The notes below the pieces were generated by a model. The model saw only the letters and a program-made list of their open reading frames with translations. It did not search any database and had not been told where the DNA came from. The position numbers were made by a program, and so were the translations under genes. Below are positions 1-10,859 of a stretch of 64,000 nucleotides of DNA, in pieces (within the stretch, counting starts at the first letter, position 1; each line of letters starts with the position of its first letter). The DNA comes from Arthrinium phaeospermum (Eukaryota; Ascomycota; Sordariomycetes; Amphisphaeriales; Apiosporaceae): assembly GCA_006503535.1 (NCBI GenBank), contig QYRS01000001.1, positions 434,001 through 498,000 on the forward strand, read 5' to 3'.

Positions 1-327
1 CAAATCTCCCAACAACATGAAGTCGGCGTACCAAGCAAATCAAATAGGGCCTTGCTCGAGGCAAGGCCATCAAATCATAGGACAAGGTTGCATGCAACGA
101 CTAATGGTCCCTTGGCTGTGTTTGTTCTCTGCATATGATTCTTTCTACACCAAATACCCCTGATGAACCATGTGGGTCTTGAAATAGGGGTAGCTCGTCT
201 GTCTCTTTTGTCACGGCCCTGCATCCAATCAGAGCTTATCATCACAACCCCTCACAAGCATCGATTATCAGAAGCCCATGATAACACCCAGATTCGCATT
301 TTCATGCTCCCTCCGCTACCTAGACTA
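1..327. other. left-edge spacer, nothing recognised
   Basis: No reading frame here has codon bias or motifs that support a gene. A short open frame starting at 163 has no recognisable content. Confidence 0.5.
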
Positions 328-1282
328 CTAGGTCATATCTCTCTCTCTGTTCTCCTTCCCGATTCTAAGGTTTCCGAGCATCTTGGACAACGATGACGAC
401 TTTGCCGGCGATGGAACGTCCAATTCGCGAATGTGCCACAACAACACAATCGCTACAGAAACAGCCAATACATCTTCATGCGGGTTAGGAGTGCCGGGGA
501 CCAGCAGTACCCCTTCGCCATGGTCTATGGGAGTGTGAGGTGGGGCCCGGCGTGATGGTAGATAGCGGCTATCTCCGAGTCTGTGCCTACGCCCCAGGCG
601 TCGGCTCTGTACCGCACCAGGTGATAACACACGGATCCGGGACCCGCAGGCTGTATGCGCCACTGCGTCATCTCGCGGCCTGTTGTATTTTCTACGGCCA
701 AGGTTGGATATTGCGGAGCTTTTGAATCGGCGGAACTCATGGGGGCCGGGAGGTGGCCCGTCGTCGGAGTCGGAGAATCAGCGGTGACACGGATGGTACT
801 TCTGGCTTGGCCAGGTCCCGTGATCATGGCGGGTTGGTCCCTTCCAGAAGGTAAAACTCTGATATTTTCTCAAATCAACAAAAGGCGACACAGTCTGTCG
901 GGGAAGGGCAATCAGTCTTACATAGTAGCCCTGGTGCCCTCCGTCAAGTCCAAGCTTCGCTCCTCCACGGAGATATGATCCGCTCCGTTGTTGACAAAGA
1001 AGCGGACCTCTGCGCCGTCGGTCCCATCGCCCGTCGGCCGGGGCATGAACCAGAGACTGACCCTGTACCCGTTGGATCCCGGCGCGGCATCTTTAATCGC
1101 TCGCCGGTAGGCATCGGTGACCTCGTAGATGGGGAGATGGCTCACGGTGTTTTCGTGCTTCGGCACGAAGAGGACACGCGAGAGATGGGCTGGACGGGCG
1201 GGAATCGCGGGCCTAGAAGGTCGTCGATGGCCGGGGCGGGGAGCGGGTTGTAAGGTAGGCTTCGGCCGAAGTTCTCAAACAT
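328..1282 (-). pseudogene. frameshifted gene of unknown family, two exons
   Basis: The frame starts at ATG 1282 (MFENFGRSLPYNPLPAP) and runs on the minus strand. It must change frame near 1175 to reach the segment PKHENTVSHLPIYEVTDAYR. A clean GT-AG intron fits at 921-841, joining ...TRATM to DQPAMITGPGQAR in frame. A second frame change is needed near 555, where IYHHAG leads on to a segment with GEGVLLVPGTPNPHEDV and an apolar stretch (VAIVLLWHI), ending at 328. The intact protein would be about 290 residues. I do not recognise the family. The C-terminal part, with its short apolar helix and LLWHIRELD, looks like real protein. The two frame breaks mean a dead copy or base-calling indels. No function is proposed. 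Confidence 0.5.
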
Positions 1283-2568
1283 GGGCGCCTTTCTGAGGCA
1301 TGTGGGGTCTGCTGCTCTACACATTCTGTGACAGGGGTTTGATATGGCTCGTCTTTTAAGGAGTAATATTGTCACAATTCAAGGGGTAATAGTCAACTGA
1401 GTTGTTCCCAGTTTCAGATAACAGGGTTATACTGATACCGGCGAGACCCTGCTTTATATAATCCTCTCGGAGCCTTGTTGATCACAAGCGTATGACGAAC
1501 CATGTAATTGGAATGACCTGAGTCGGAGAGAGTCCAACACACTCATGCTGGGCTATCAGGACACGTAGACTCAAAAGCGCAACCAATTCCTTCAAGGCAA
1601 TCTGATAGCACAACCAAGGGCCGAGTGCCATGATGACACAAAAAGTGGGACGTGGAGCAAAACAAGAATCGGTACCGGGTCGCCGGTTCATTCGCTGGAT
1701 TCGCTGAAACACCGCTCTTGACATCCGTCCACGTTTAGTCTAATTGACATTCCAGACCATATGACTCACGAGATTCGCAACCATAAAGAATCAAATGAAC
1801 CCCGCCATCCCTGCCCCCTTGGATATGCGGGACTCATTGACGATCATCAATGGTCATCAGCAGATGCTGACCCGAACTTTGTCCGGTAGCCGAGAGGGGC
1901 CACGACTTATCTCCACTCTGGAGTAGCTTGGCACCAGTGAGCAGGTCATGAACGTAGATCTGGCCAGAGCAGCAGAAATGGCTGTCAAGATGATCGACCA
2001 GTCGAGTTTGGGTGAGGCTGAGTAGGTTCTGGCACCCAAATCAGAGCTTCCGATTCGCAGATTTCACATTTGTCAGCCATACGAAAAGGACCACTGACCC
2101 TGTACAATCCCTACTTTCTGGGATGACTTCTTGTATTCCACATGCTGTCCACACATATGCATGGACGAAAAGCTAGATGTATACCCCATGTTCGATGGAG
2201 TGACGGTGCGGCTTCCGGACAAGACAATCCAACACTCTTCTTAACCGAGGTTTGTCCGGTAAAGCAGGGCCAGGGAGTATACTATAAGGACTTAACAGAC
2301 ACATTGATGAACATAAAGTAGCGCCTGGTTGCGACGTGGTCTAGTCACGGCTACTGGGCTTCGGAGCTCCTGTATTCGCTCTACGACAAGCTCCTGGAAC
2401 CTTGAAGTGACGAGGTCAACTGCAAATAGCAACTTAGGTTGAAGGGAACTGGGTCTAGCGTACCCCGCCCTTGGTCAATAGGGGTTTTCTCTGTATGGCG
2501 TGAGGTTAACTGGACATTCAACGAAAGTGGCGGAAAGAAGGATATACTGTTCTGCAAAGGGATTCGAC
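1283..2568. other. gene-free spacer
   Basis: Only short open frames without codon bias or motifs occur. I see no conserved protein segment and no tRNA-like fold. Confidence 0.45.
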
Positions 2569-4836
2569 CTAAAACCCATATACTCCTACTGTGTTCCTTG
2601 CAGGGTCTAACGCCAAATCCCTCTCATCTGATAACGAAGTCCTGATAATCATTTGTCCCAAACCTCCGGCTTCATCATCGGACCATACGGGCAGACACTT
2701 TTCGTAATCTCCTCGTGAAAGGCCGGGAAACGCTGAACCGATAAGTTCATAGCCCCCTCCATCATCGGCTCGAATCTTTCGCACACCACAAAATCCACAA
2801 AACCTTTGAGCCGGCAAATCTGATCTCCTGGTTGAGTCCTATCTGCCACCACAGCCAGCATCCCCGTGTCGCAAATCGCCAGTCTCTCAGTTCTTCCTGC
2901 CACTCTTGCAAGTATACATTTTCTATCTTCGCACACAACGCGATATATTGATTTCCAAGTTAATGAAGCACATGCGACCACAGAGACAGTAATACCGAGA
3001 AGAATCGAAACTCTTATAGCAATGTCCCGCCAAGCTGCCGTTAAGAAGACCATAGCAAAATAAACAAACCGAGTAACGGAAATACCAAAAACGAGCTTTC
3101 CAGGAGCAGAAAGGCAAGGTTACAAAGTAAACAATCCTGCGCTCTCGTAACCATGTGCGCAAAGGTTTGCCGTCAACCAAAAAGTCTTTGTTCACATGAA
3201 TCCAATGCTGGATAGAAATTTCCGTATCCTCCAAGGTTTGCCCGAGCATGTTGGTATCTGTGGGCATCTTGATGCACCTAAGAAGAGCTACTCGGTAGCG
3301 TTTACATCTTGAAGAGTCGAGTGGGCCCTGAGGAACTTCTCTGGGGTAACAACTCGCCATACACCACGTAAGCGAATCGCGGATACCTCGTGTAGTCGCA
3401 TAGTACTCCCGTGTAGAGTTGTACTTGTCAGGGGGTGATGAAGATACTATCGCCCGGTTCGAACTTTGAGGGCTGGATGGTTCGATAGATTCGTCGAGAC
3501 ATTGACAACACGGCCAATTCGATACTTGCATCATCAAGGTATCCGGAGGCCCTCTCAGTATAAAGGCTATAGTGTCCCTGGTAGGTCGAGGAAACCCTTT
3601 TATTTCACTCTCCTGGACCAAGCTCCATTTGAAATTCGAGGGGACTGGGTTTGAGGCCCAATCTATAGTCCATTTGGGAAACTCGAAGAACCGTGTTTCC
3701 TTAGGTCGCGCTCTAGAAGGACTTCGAAACATCCGTACCTTCTTAGCACGGATCTGGTAAGATCTCTCGAAACTCTTTCTGGGGACTGACGATAACTCGG
3801 TGTCGGGACAGTTGCGGCCCATCAGAAGTGATTCCTATCAGAGCAAAAATCTTGTACGAGGATCTTTCGACAAGAAACCGTCGGTCTTTGAGATCACCGT
3901 GCGAGACACAACCCTCCATGACTCTGATAGGCCCTTCGAAGCTCTATGATTGTGTCAAAAAAAGTACAGGCCGTTTGAATTTGCTTCTTCCAGTAAACAG
4001 ACAGTCGGTACTGTTTGAGCGATTCGTTGACCTCTCAAGGTTCAAGCTTTCCTCGCCGCATAGAATTCTGACGTTGTCAGAGGCAGATATTTCCTGTATG
4101 ATCCAGCGGCGTCGCCAATATTCGCGTCTGAATAGGTCGACACAAGCGCTTCAAATGATGCGTTGAGCTTGCAATTAGCACAGCCTCATAATGCTGCCTT
4201 ACTGGTGGGTTGAAGGTTTCCATCTCGATTTCTGGTGGGGATTGGAGTTGGGCGCTATCATGATCGCAGACCAATGACTGGGGGCCATTGTGTTCGCGGG
4301 GGTAGCTGATTCGACGTCCAAGACTGCAGCTGGTTTTCTCCAGAAGAAGCTGCTCCGTCTGGGTGTATTGACATGCCTGGTCCGTAACAAGCTAGACCAT
4401 AACATAGCATTCTCCCTCCTCCGAAGGAACTTCAAGCCCTCCACCGCACGATCCTCGTCTTGGCCGCCAATCCAGGAGTACGTCACATGAGCTTTCGAAT
4501 ATATTTCTCTCATATTTCGGATTTGTAGACTCCTTTCTTGATAGTCCTGTTGATTGATGCACACCGCATCTGCCCATATGCGTTCGACTTTCAACTCGCG
4601 TAGTCTTTGAAGGGCTTGCGCAAGATTTGGGCTAACACGCATGGTTACGCGGTTAACGAGGATCTCGGTGGTGGAAACCGAGCTGCCCCAGCAGTACGAG
4701 AGTGCTGCGTAGCTAGGCAAGTCCACCAGGCACTCCTTCTCCAGCAACACTCAATCCTAGATCCCGGGGGTCCAGGTTGGAGGCATAGTATCCTTATCTC
4801 GTAGCTCTCAATGTTAAGTGAGTCGTAGACAGCCAT
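2569..4836 (-). pseudogene. HET-domain gene, heavily frameshifted
   Basis: HET-domain proteins act in heterokaryon incompatibility, triggering cell death after fusion of unlike hyphae. On the minus strand ATG 4836 opens MAVYDSLNIESYEIRILCL. After a frame change near 4755 the core HET motifs follow: YAALSYCWGSS, then RIWADAVCINQQDYQERSLQI and VTYSWIGG. The next family motif, YWRRRWIIQEIS at about 4120-4070, is in another frame. KIFALIGITSDG (about 3850-3820) and FPKWTIDWAS (about 3690-3650) again lie in different frames. The C-terminal signature AICDTGMLAVV...QPGDQICRLKG is at about 2880-2810, and YELIGSAFPGL follows in yet another frame after a G-run slip near 2758. Motif order and spacing match a complete HET gene of about 650-700 residues, but at least four frame breaks disrupt it. 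A functional product is very unlikely unless all breaks are assembly errors. Confidence 0.8.
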
Positions 4837-5713
4837 AGCTGAGGATGAAAAGGATTGGTTTAGGTCGTGGTGATCATAGTTATTACAAAAAGGGTGGTCG
4901 TATCGGAATGGATCGCACCGGGTGGGAGAGAAAGCAAGCGCGCTTCGACAAGTCAGCCGAAAGTCCCGAGGCTGGGCACGCGTACTTTGTGGGATAGGTG
5001 GCTTAAACTGTTTGTTTGTAGCATGCGTGTTTGTATCACAAAACTTCAAAAGCCGAGCGCGGCGGCGTCCAGCCGTCAGCAGCGGCTTCCAGCGGCGTCT
5101 TTCCCCGCTTGGGCGGGCATCTCGAGATCAAGCTAAGTTGGTTTCTCAGTCATAATACATTTTCACCACTCGTCGGCATAATGTTTCTAATTTGTTAAGG
5201 GTAGCATGATATCGGCATATCGAGCCTAACTTACAAGAACGATAGCGACAATACTTACTATCGAAGTGGCCACCCGTACAGGTAAAATCACAAACACAAA
5301 CACGAAAAGACTTCTGCGTTGTTGATACTAGCATCGCAGTTACTGGTTACTCCCGTGAGTGGCAATCTGTTTGCAAGAGATAGGCCAGACCTACATGATC
5401 GGTACATGTGTTTTCGTCTCTGTGGTCGTGTAATGTGTTGGTGAGGAAGCACGCGTGTTTCCCATTCGTAGCTCGGTGCAACATCATATTAGGTACGCAT
5501 AAGGACCTTCGGACCTCGAACCACCAGTCCCGACTAATACCCCGCTCACTTGCGTCGAACCTCGCCGCCACCCACTTCTAATATTGAAGTCATTGTAGGA
5601 AGATTTTGCAAATGGTTCTATAGAGTATCTTTCGTATGAATATAAATCCCAAGTAAGAGCACAGCAATGCAATGCTTCCATGATGGGGCTGGATTAAAAG
5701 AAGAAAAGTTATA
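4837..5713. other. spacer between HET relics
   Basis: No supported gene. The short frames on the minus strand (about 5347-5681) carry no motif I recognise. A GC-rich patch at 5040-5130 stands out from the AT-richer surroundings but has no clear coding signal. Confidence 0.4.
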
Positions 5714-5909
5714 GGTTACCTTCTCGCTCCTCCTCATTCCCCTAATCGTTAGTGTCCTCGGCTGTATCTTGTGGTTGATAACGCAACCACTGCACCGTGT
5801 CTCCAGTGATCTGCCCGCCGGATGGGTTGGAGGATTTGCCAGCATGACCTTTGGCTCGGTCGTCTCTGGATACCTGGGATTCTCAGGCTTACGTCGGTAA
5901 CCCGGAAGG
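5714..5909 (+). pseudogene. orphan exon-like segment with membrane helices
   Basis: A frame opening just after an acceptor-like TTATAG reads VTFSLLLIPLIVSVLGCILW and continues through a Gly-rich apolar stretch (WVGGFASMTFGSVVSGYLGF) to a stop at 5907-5909. It encodes two plausible membrane segments. No start codon or upstream exon could be identified, so this is probably the last exon of a decayed gene. It could also be chance. It lies just upstream of the HET pseudogene that starts at 5989. Confidence 0.25.
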
Positions 5910-7181
5910 CATGCCGACGTATTCTTAGTGTCTGTGGCAAAAACCACAGCGCGGCGCTTCCTGGTCAAAGGGTGAGAGTCGACGCGATATGTCCGAAAAA
6001 GCAGCTGTTGTAGGCGTGGTGGCTAGTCCCGGGGAAAAAGGGGGTTCTTGGTCGACGTCGCTATACGTGCCCTTAACTGGCGAGTCCGATATCCGTATTC
6101 TACTGATCGAGCCAGCATTAATCTGGACGCGCCGTTTGCGCTGTCTCTCCGAACAGTGAGCCTCCGGACCCGATCCAAATACGATGCCCTTTCGTAGACG
6201 TGGGCCGACGAAGGTGGTAATGACGCAAGAACAGTGCCGGTTGGGATTCGTCGGGACTCTTCCACTACCGAATATCGATTTCGGGAGGATCGCAGCGACA
6301 GTATCCACGAGGTGTTATTACCAAGAACTGTCAATCGGCGCTGCGGCGGCTCCGGCATTCAGATAGGCCAAGATCTGTGTGGATAGACGCCCTGTGCATC
6401 AACCAAGCCGATGTCGCGGAGCGCACACACCAGGTGTCCCTCATGTCGCGCATATTCTTGGGCGCGAATCGTGTAGCAGTGTACACTGGGGAGGCCGCCC
6501 CGCTGACGGATAGGCTGTTCGATGCGTTGAATCATCTATCCGAGGACGATATCTCAGAGTCATCGTCGTTCGCGGCCATTATGAAGAGGTGATGTACGGG
6601 AAGAAGGCTGCCGCTCAAAGGCCTCGTCCAGAGCAACTGCCATTGTCCCAGTCTGCTGTTGTCCAACTCCTCTCGCCCGACAATGTTGCGGAGTTGGCGA
6701 CCACCTACTTTTCTCGTCGCTGGTTTACGCGGGTTTGGGTGCTCCAGGAGGTGGCCCTCCCGGACCCTCGGCGCACACGCGTCATGTGCGGCGCCAAGAC
6801 CACCACCGCCATGCGCACGCTACTGGTCCTCCCCTTGGTGAATCTTCGGCGTGCTGAGCCTGGCCAATGGGCTGGCGCCCGCTGTGGGGATAGGGCACGG
6901 GCGGCTGCTGCCGTCGTTGCCAGAGAAGTTTCAGGCGGACTACGCTCTGACAGTCGCACAGGTATTCACCAAGTACTCTGAATTCTTCATCTTGACCCAT
7001 GGGGCGGGGTTCTTCCTTGCGCTCCTCCTGCCCGAATGGAGAAAGAAGCGACGGCATCACGAGACGATGATGATGGCGGCGGCGGCGAGGTCATGGAAAA
7101 TTTACCCAGCTGGGCGGCGAATTGGAGCAATGAGAGTCAGTGGCTCATGCCAACGCCTTGCAGGGTTTTGAGCTGGCGTGT

Positions 7182-7251
7182 TCTACGAGGGAGAAGTTGG
7201 AGGGCAACGACGTGTGTCTACGAGGGAGAAGTTGGAGGGCAACGACGTGTG
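7182..7251 (+). repeat. perfect 35-bp tandem duplication
   Basis: The unit beginning TCTACGAGGGAGAAGTTGG occurs at 7182-7216 and again, identically, at 7217-7251. Its length is not a multiple of three, so it shifts the frame inside the HET pseudogene. Confidence 0.95.
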
Positions 7252-7404
7252 GTTTCGAGGCGCAAAGCGGGGACGGGGCAGCAAGCGGGCGATGGTGCTG
7301 CAAGGACGGCGGAGGATAAGAAGAGGGTGGTTCTCGCGGCACGTGTGCGTTGCAGGAGGGACCAGTTCGAATGAGACGACGTGTGTAATCGATGATATAT
7401 GGAC

Positions 7405-7436
7405 ATAAACGGGATGGATCATAAACGGGATGGATC
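7405..7436 (+). repeat. perfect 16-bp tandem duplication
   Basis: ATAAACGGGATGGATC occurs at 7405-7420 and directly again at 7421-7436. It is also frame-breaking and lies in the same HET pseudogene. Confidence 0.95.
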
Positions 7437-7669
7437 CGTCGTTGATATTGCTAGAGATGTATCCCGGCGTGGCGGCCCTGCTGAGCAAGCTACAGGTAGA
7501 GGAAGATAGGGAAGTCTATGAGTTCAAGCAGGTCTGTGCCCATGCGAAGACGAGAGGAGAGGTCGCTGAAATGGTGCGCCGATGGAGCGAGGCAGTGGTC
7601 ACAGGAGGCACAAGGCATGATGAGATAGCGGATTACCTGGATGCACCGCAGACTTTCACAGTTTGGTAA

Positions 7670-8866
7670 AGGGGCGATATGCTATGCTGTCAATGTTGTC
7701 CTTGTGCATCTGGTACGACGCCTGCCAACATAGCACTGGAAATGTGCAAATTGTTCATATGTAATCCCCACATGCCTCGATGCCATTCCCATGATATCAG
7801 CTCTGGGTTCGTTGACGAGGAAGCTTGGCTTTGGCGTGATTTGGGAGCTCGGGGCGTGATCTGGTTTTAATGTCCGACGATCGTAATTGGCAAACCAGCA
7901 GTTGCTCAAAGCGGCATGCACTGAAGCGCAAGAAGACTGGGGCAAGCGGCTTTCAGGTGAACATCGAAGACTCCATATTCCAATCGCAGCCCTGCAAAAA
8001 GCAATGTACCTATTGAACGGAATCGATCAAATGTATGTAATTCGACTTTGGATGCTTGATTTCCCGACTCGCTCAGTTCGCGACCTAGGCAGTGGCTCGA
8101 TTGGGAGTGCTACCGTGGATCGCGATGTTGTTACTTTCCGTGCTTTGCTGATGCTAGGTTGATCGGAAAACCGGAGTGATGATCTGCCCGCCCCCACAAA
8201 GAGTGGTTGACAAGCTGGATACAGAATAGTCAGACTATCAATCGATAATTTTCTGCACGACAACGAGTAATGCATGGACACTTTGTTTGAGTGGCTGTAG
8301 TGTCAAATTTTCAACCAAATTGAATTCACTCTTGAAGGATGAGTCGAGCAGTTGCCAAAACGCATCAAATGCCATTAACTGGAATCACGCGAGCGACGGT
8401 GAGATCATGCAGGGGACGCGGCAACCGGAGGGCGGCACTGCTGTCAGCCTGCATTCGCGTCTGGTCTAGCGGGATTGGTGGGGTCGGATTTGTGGGTGGC
8501 CAAGGGATCAGAAGGGGATTAGCATTGGATTAGGGGTAGCGCCAGCGTAGCGCTGCTGCCTGTCTTGTTTCGTAATTGATTGCCTGGGCCAGGAGCAAGG
8601 AGCTGAGGCCTTGGGGGAGGCGTAGGGACCAACAGCCAACGGCTATGATGACTCCGCCCCCACTGTCAATTTGCCGCCATCTCCCTTTTTCTAGCATCAA
8701 CAAACCAACTGCTGACGGCATTCTACTTTCGTTTCTTTCTCTCCCTCATCAATTCATTTGATCGCCATTTTCAAATCATTCGTTCTTTACCCCCCGTTTG
8801 ACAACTGAATACCAGTCGGAAAATATCGAAACTCGATCTTGACTGCGAGCCTCATTCATAGACACC
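7670..8866. other. spacer and promoter side of the 8867 gene
   Basis: Short frames (for example 7887-8162) show no motif or codon bias. The last 200 bases are rich in pyrimidine and in TTTC/CTTT stretches, as expected for the leader of the gene that begins at 8867. Confidence 0.4.
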
Positions 8867-9991
8867 ATGTCGTCGCTCTTGACCCGAGCCGTGCTCGTGT
8901 CCGTTCACGGGCACAAGCAGCTGTCCAGCGCGCCCATCGACATCCATCTGCGCGCGACCGAGCCGCAAGCCGAATGGCAGGCGGCCGCCCAGGAGGCACT
9001 GACCAAGATCCCCGTCATGATCCTGTCGGTCCTCAACATCGCCCTCGTCATTCCGCTCGTCCTGTACGTCGCCTACACCCTCGGCCTCGTCCTCCCGACC
9101 CTCGCCGCCGTGGAATCCAACGAGGCCACCTACGAGCCCGTCCCCACGCGCGACGAGAAGACCGACAGCAAGGACGAGAAGTCCCTCTCGCCGCCGCGCC
9201 CGAAGCCGAAGAGGCCGGTGCCATTAAGCGCGCCCCCATCACCGCCAGCATCCGCGCCACCCAGAAGCACCTCCGCACCGTCTCCTCGGGGCTGGCGCTC
9301 GCTCTTCCGCGGTCTCGGCCTCGCCACCCTCATCCATCCTCTCCGGGTTCATCGTGGCCCCGATGATGATGCTCGTCCCCGGCCTCCCCGCCATCGTCCC
9401 GATGTTCCTGGTGGATGTCCTCCTGGTCCAGCTCAACACCGCCTGGGTCCACTCCGTCATCTCCACTTCGGCCCAGCCGTGGTGGCACCGCCTCCCGCCC
9501 TTCGGCGCGACCCTCAAGGCCACCATCCTGCCCATCTGCGGCGTCGTTAGCTCGGCCGCCCTCACTTCCGGCCTGCCGACCCTGGTCCTGCTCGCCATGG
9601 GCCGCCCGATGGTGGAGCACAAGATCCCCGGCTCCGGCCTCATCGTGCGCACCGTCGAGAAGCAGACCCCGGTCGACTACTTCCTCGCCTTCGCCATCTG
9701 GCTCGGCATGATGATCTTCGCCGCCTACCCGGCCCTGATCGTCCTGACCCGCGTCCAGGCCTCGCTGCTGCCCGACTCCGAGGAGACCATCGTCCCTTCG
9801 ACCGCTCCCTGGGCCGCACCACGCCCCAGCCCCGCGCCTGCCAGGTCATGCGCGACGCCTACCACTCGTACTCGGGCTCCTGGGGCCGCTTCTACAAGCT
9901 GGTCGCCAAGAGCTTCGTCGTCGCCGTCGCCATCTTCGTCGGCTTCCAGACCCTCGTTGGTGTCGAGTACGGTCTGGGTCTGTTGCTTTAG
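8867..9991 (+). CDS. multi-pass membrane protein of unknown function, frame broken by indels
   Basis: ATG 8867 (context ACACCATGTCG) opens MSSLLTRAVLVSVHGHK. An apolar helix follows (VMILSVLNIALVIPLVLYVAY), then a charged linker. The protein-like path then changes frame four times: near 9190 (into AAAPEAEEAGAIKRAP), near 9290 (RSLFRGLGLATLIH), near 9335 (LSGFIVAPMMMLVPGLP) and near 9793 (PFDRSLGRTTPQPRACQVMR). The end is FVGFQTLVGVEYGLGLLL and a stop at 9989-9991. Net length is 1125 nt, or 375 codons, so the indels cancel. About five or six membrane segments are visible. All frames used share the same GC-rich third positions, and there is no in-frame stop along the path. That favours base-calling indels, several next to short C or G runs, over old decay. 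I do not recognise the family. Confidence 0.6.
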
Positions 9992-10366
9992 ATAAGAGAT
10001 AGTATTATACTTGGGATCACAGTGCGCAGCTGTTGATCCGTTTCTCTTCTACCATCTAACGTCTTATCCCGTACATGCCGCAAAGAAGCGGTGGTGTGGG
10101 TTGGCTAGATGAGTGATACTTCAGAAGTTGGTGGTGTTTTTGAAGTCGGCTTAGCAACAAGTGGCAAGCGTACATATCTACACTCACTTGGCTGTTAGGT
10201 ATTTCAAAGCAAAATAGAAAAACTAAAATAAAATTCAAGATGGGTTCCCGTCTTGACCCAGTTTCGCTTCAATGTATGCGTGTCAGTCTCGATTGTGAAC
10301 GAATTTGTAGGGCCTGGACAAATAGACAGTTATATGTAAACCTGCTGGTGAACGTGTATTTATTGC
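9992..10366. other. 3' spacer of the membrane-protein gene
   Basis: AT-richer sequence without coding signal. On the plus strand AAAATAAAAT at about 10225 could serve 3' end formation of the upstream gene. Confidence 0.35.
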
Positions 10367-10573
10367 ATGTGTAGTTTCTTTCTATTTAGCGATCTTTTCT
10401 TGATCTTGTTCCCCTCGTTGGAGGTTCCCAGCAGTCTATCGGGCTTCGGGGTTCTGGGTGCTGTACTCGGAGGTCCGAGTGCTGTACCAACAATTCCGCG
10501 CGTCGTACCAGCAACTCCGAGTGCCCCATACCCGGAACTCCGAGTACCTCATTATCTCATATTTATTTACTAA
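10367..10573 (+). CDS. small open frame with apolar N terminus and seven-residue repeats (doubtful gene)
   Basis: ATG 10367 opens a 68-residue frame. Its start (MCSFFLFSDLFLILFPSLEV) resembles a secretion signal. Its second half is Pro/Val/Ala-rich with a rough seven-residue period (GGPSAVP, TIPRVVP, ATPSAPY). The period comes from a 21-nt imperfect DNA repeat at about 10450-10550. The frame is in an AT-rich spacer without other gene signals. It may be a small secreted peptide gene, or a DNA repeat that happens to be open. No function is proposed. Confidence 0.2.
   Translation: MCSFFLFSDLFLILFPSLEVPSSLSGFGVLGAVLGGPSAVPTIPRVVPATPSAPYPELRVPHYLIFIY
10450..10550 (+). repeat. imperfect ~21-bp tandem repeat, five units
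   Basis: Units ending in GTAC/ATAC (at 10463, 10484, 10505, 10528 and 10544) and containing variants of ACTCCGAGTGC are spaced 21, 21, 23 and 16 bases apart. Confidence 0.6.
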
Positions 10574-10859
10574 GAGCCGATGTTGATGATTCCACACACT
10601 CTTTATTACGACGGTGAAGTAAACAAAATACGCCTGCGCACATTCCGGTATGATTTTCTTGCTCTTAGAACCGTTTAAGTGGATTAATAGCTTCTCCCTA
10701 GCTAATATTCCGATAATGGTCCCTGTTCATTCCTAATCTAGTGGCGATATGTTAGTGATTCCACTCGACCTAATAGACAATCTGGTCCTTTGGTATTTCC
10801 GACCAAAGCCTTGTTTTCATAGCCCCTTTCGGCTTACTTCAAATTACACTTCGCCACAA

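Larger units (their letters stand above)
5989..7669 (+). pseudogene. second HET-domain gene, decayed
   Basis: ATG 5989 opens MSEKAAVVGVVASPG, leading to the family N-terminal motif SDIRILLIEPA. After a frame slip near 6115 the next core motif reads KYDALS-stop-TWADE: the Tyr of the usual LSYTWADE is replaced by TAG at 6207-6209. A further slip precedes ITKNCQSALRRLR and VWIDALCINQADVAERTHQV (about 6370-6440). RRWFTRVWVLQEVALP is at 6717-6765. FALLSLANGL-like and PSWAANWS motifs are at about 6840-6880 and 7105-7130, in different frames. Two tandem duplications (35 bp and 16 bp) further break the frame. A C-terminal segment (ILLEMYPGVAALLSK) ends at 7669. Wording of the motifs is close to the HET gene at 44053-46001, suggesting they are paralogues. 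The internal stop in the signature argues for genuine decay rather than base-calling error. Confidence 0.8.

Noticed and set aside
2569..7669. Repeat-induced point mutation as the cause of HET gene loss
   Set aside because: The breaks are mostly indels, and the clearest nonsense change (Tyr to TAG) is not a C-to-T or G-to-A transition.
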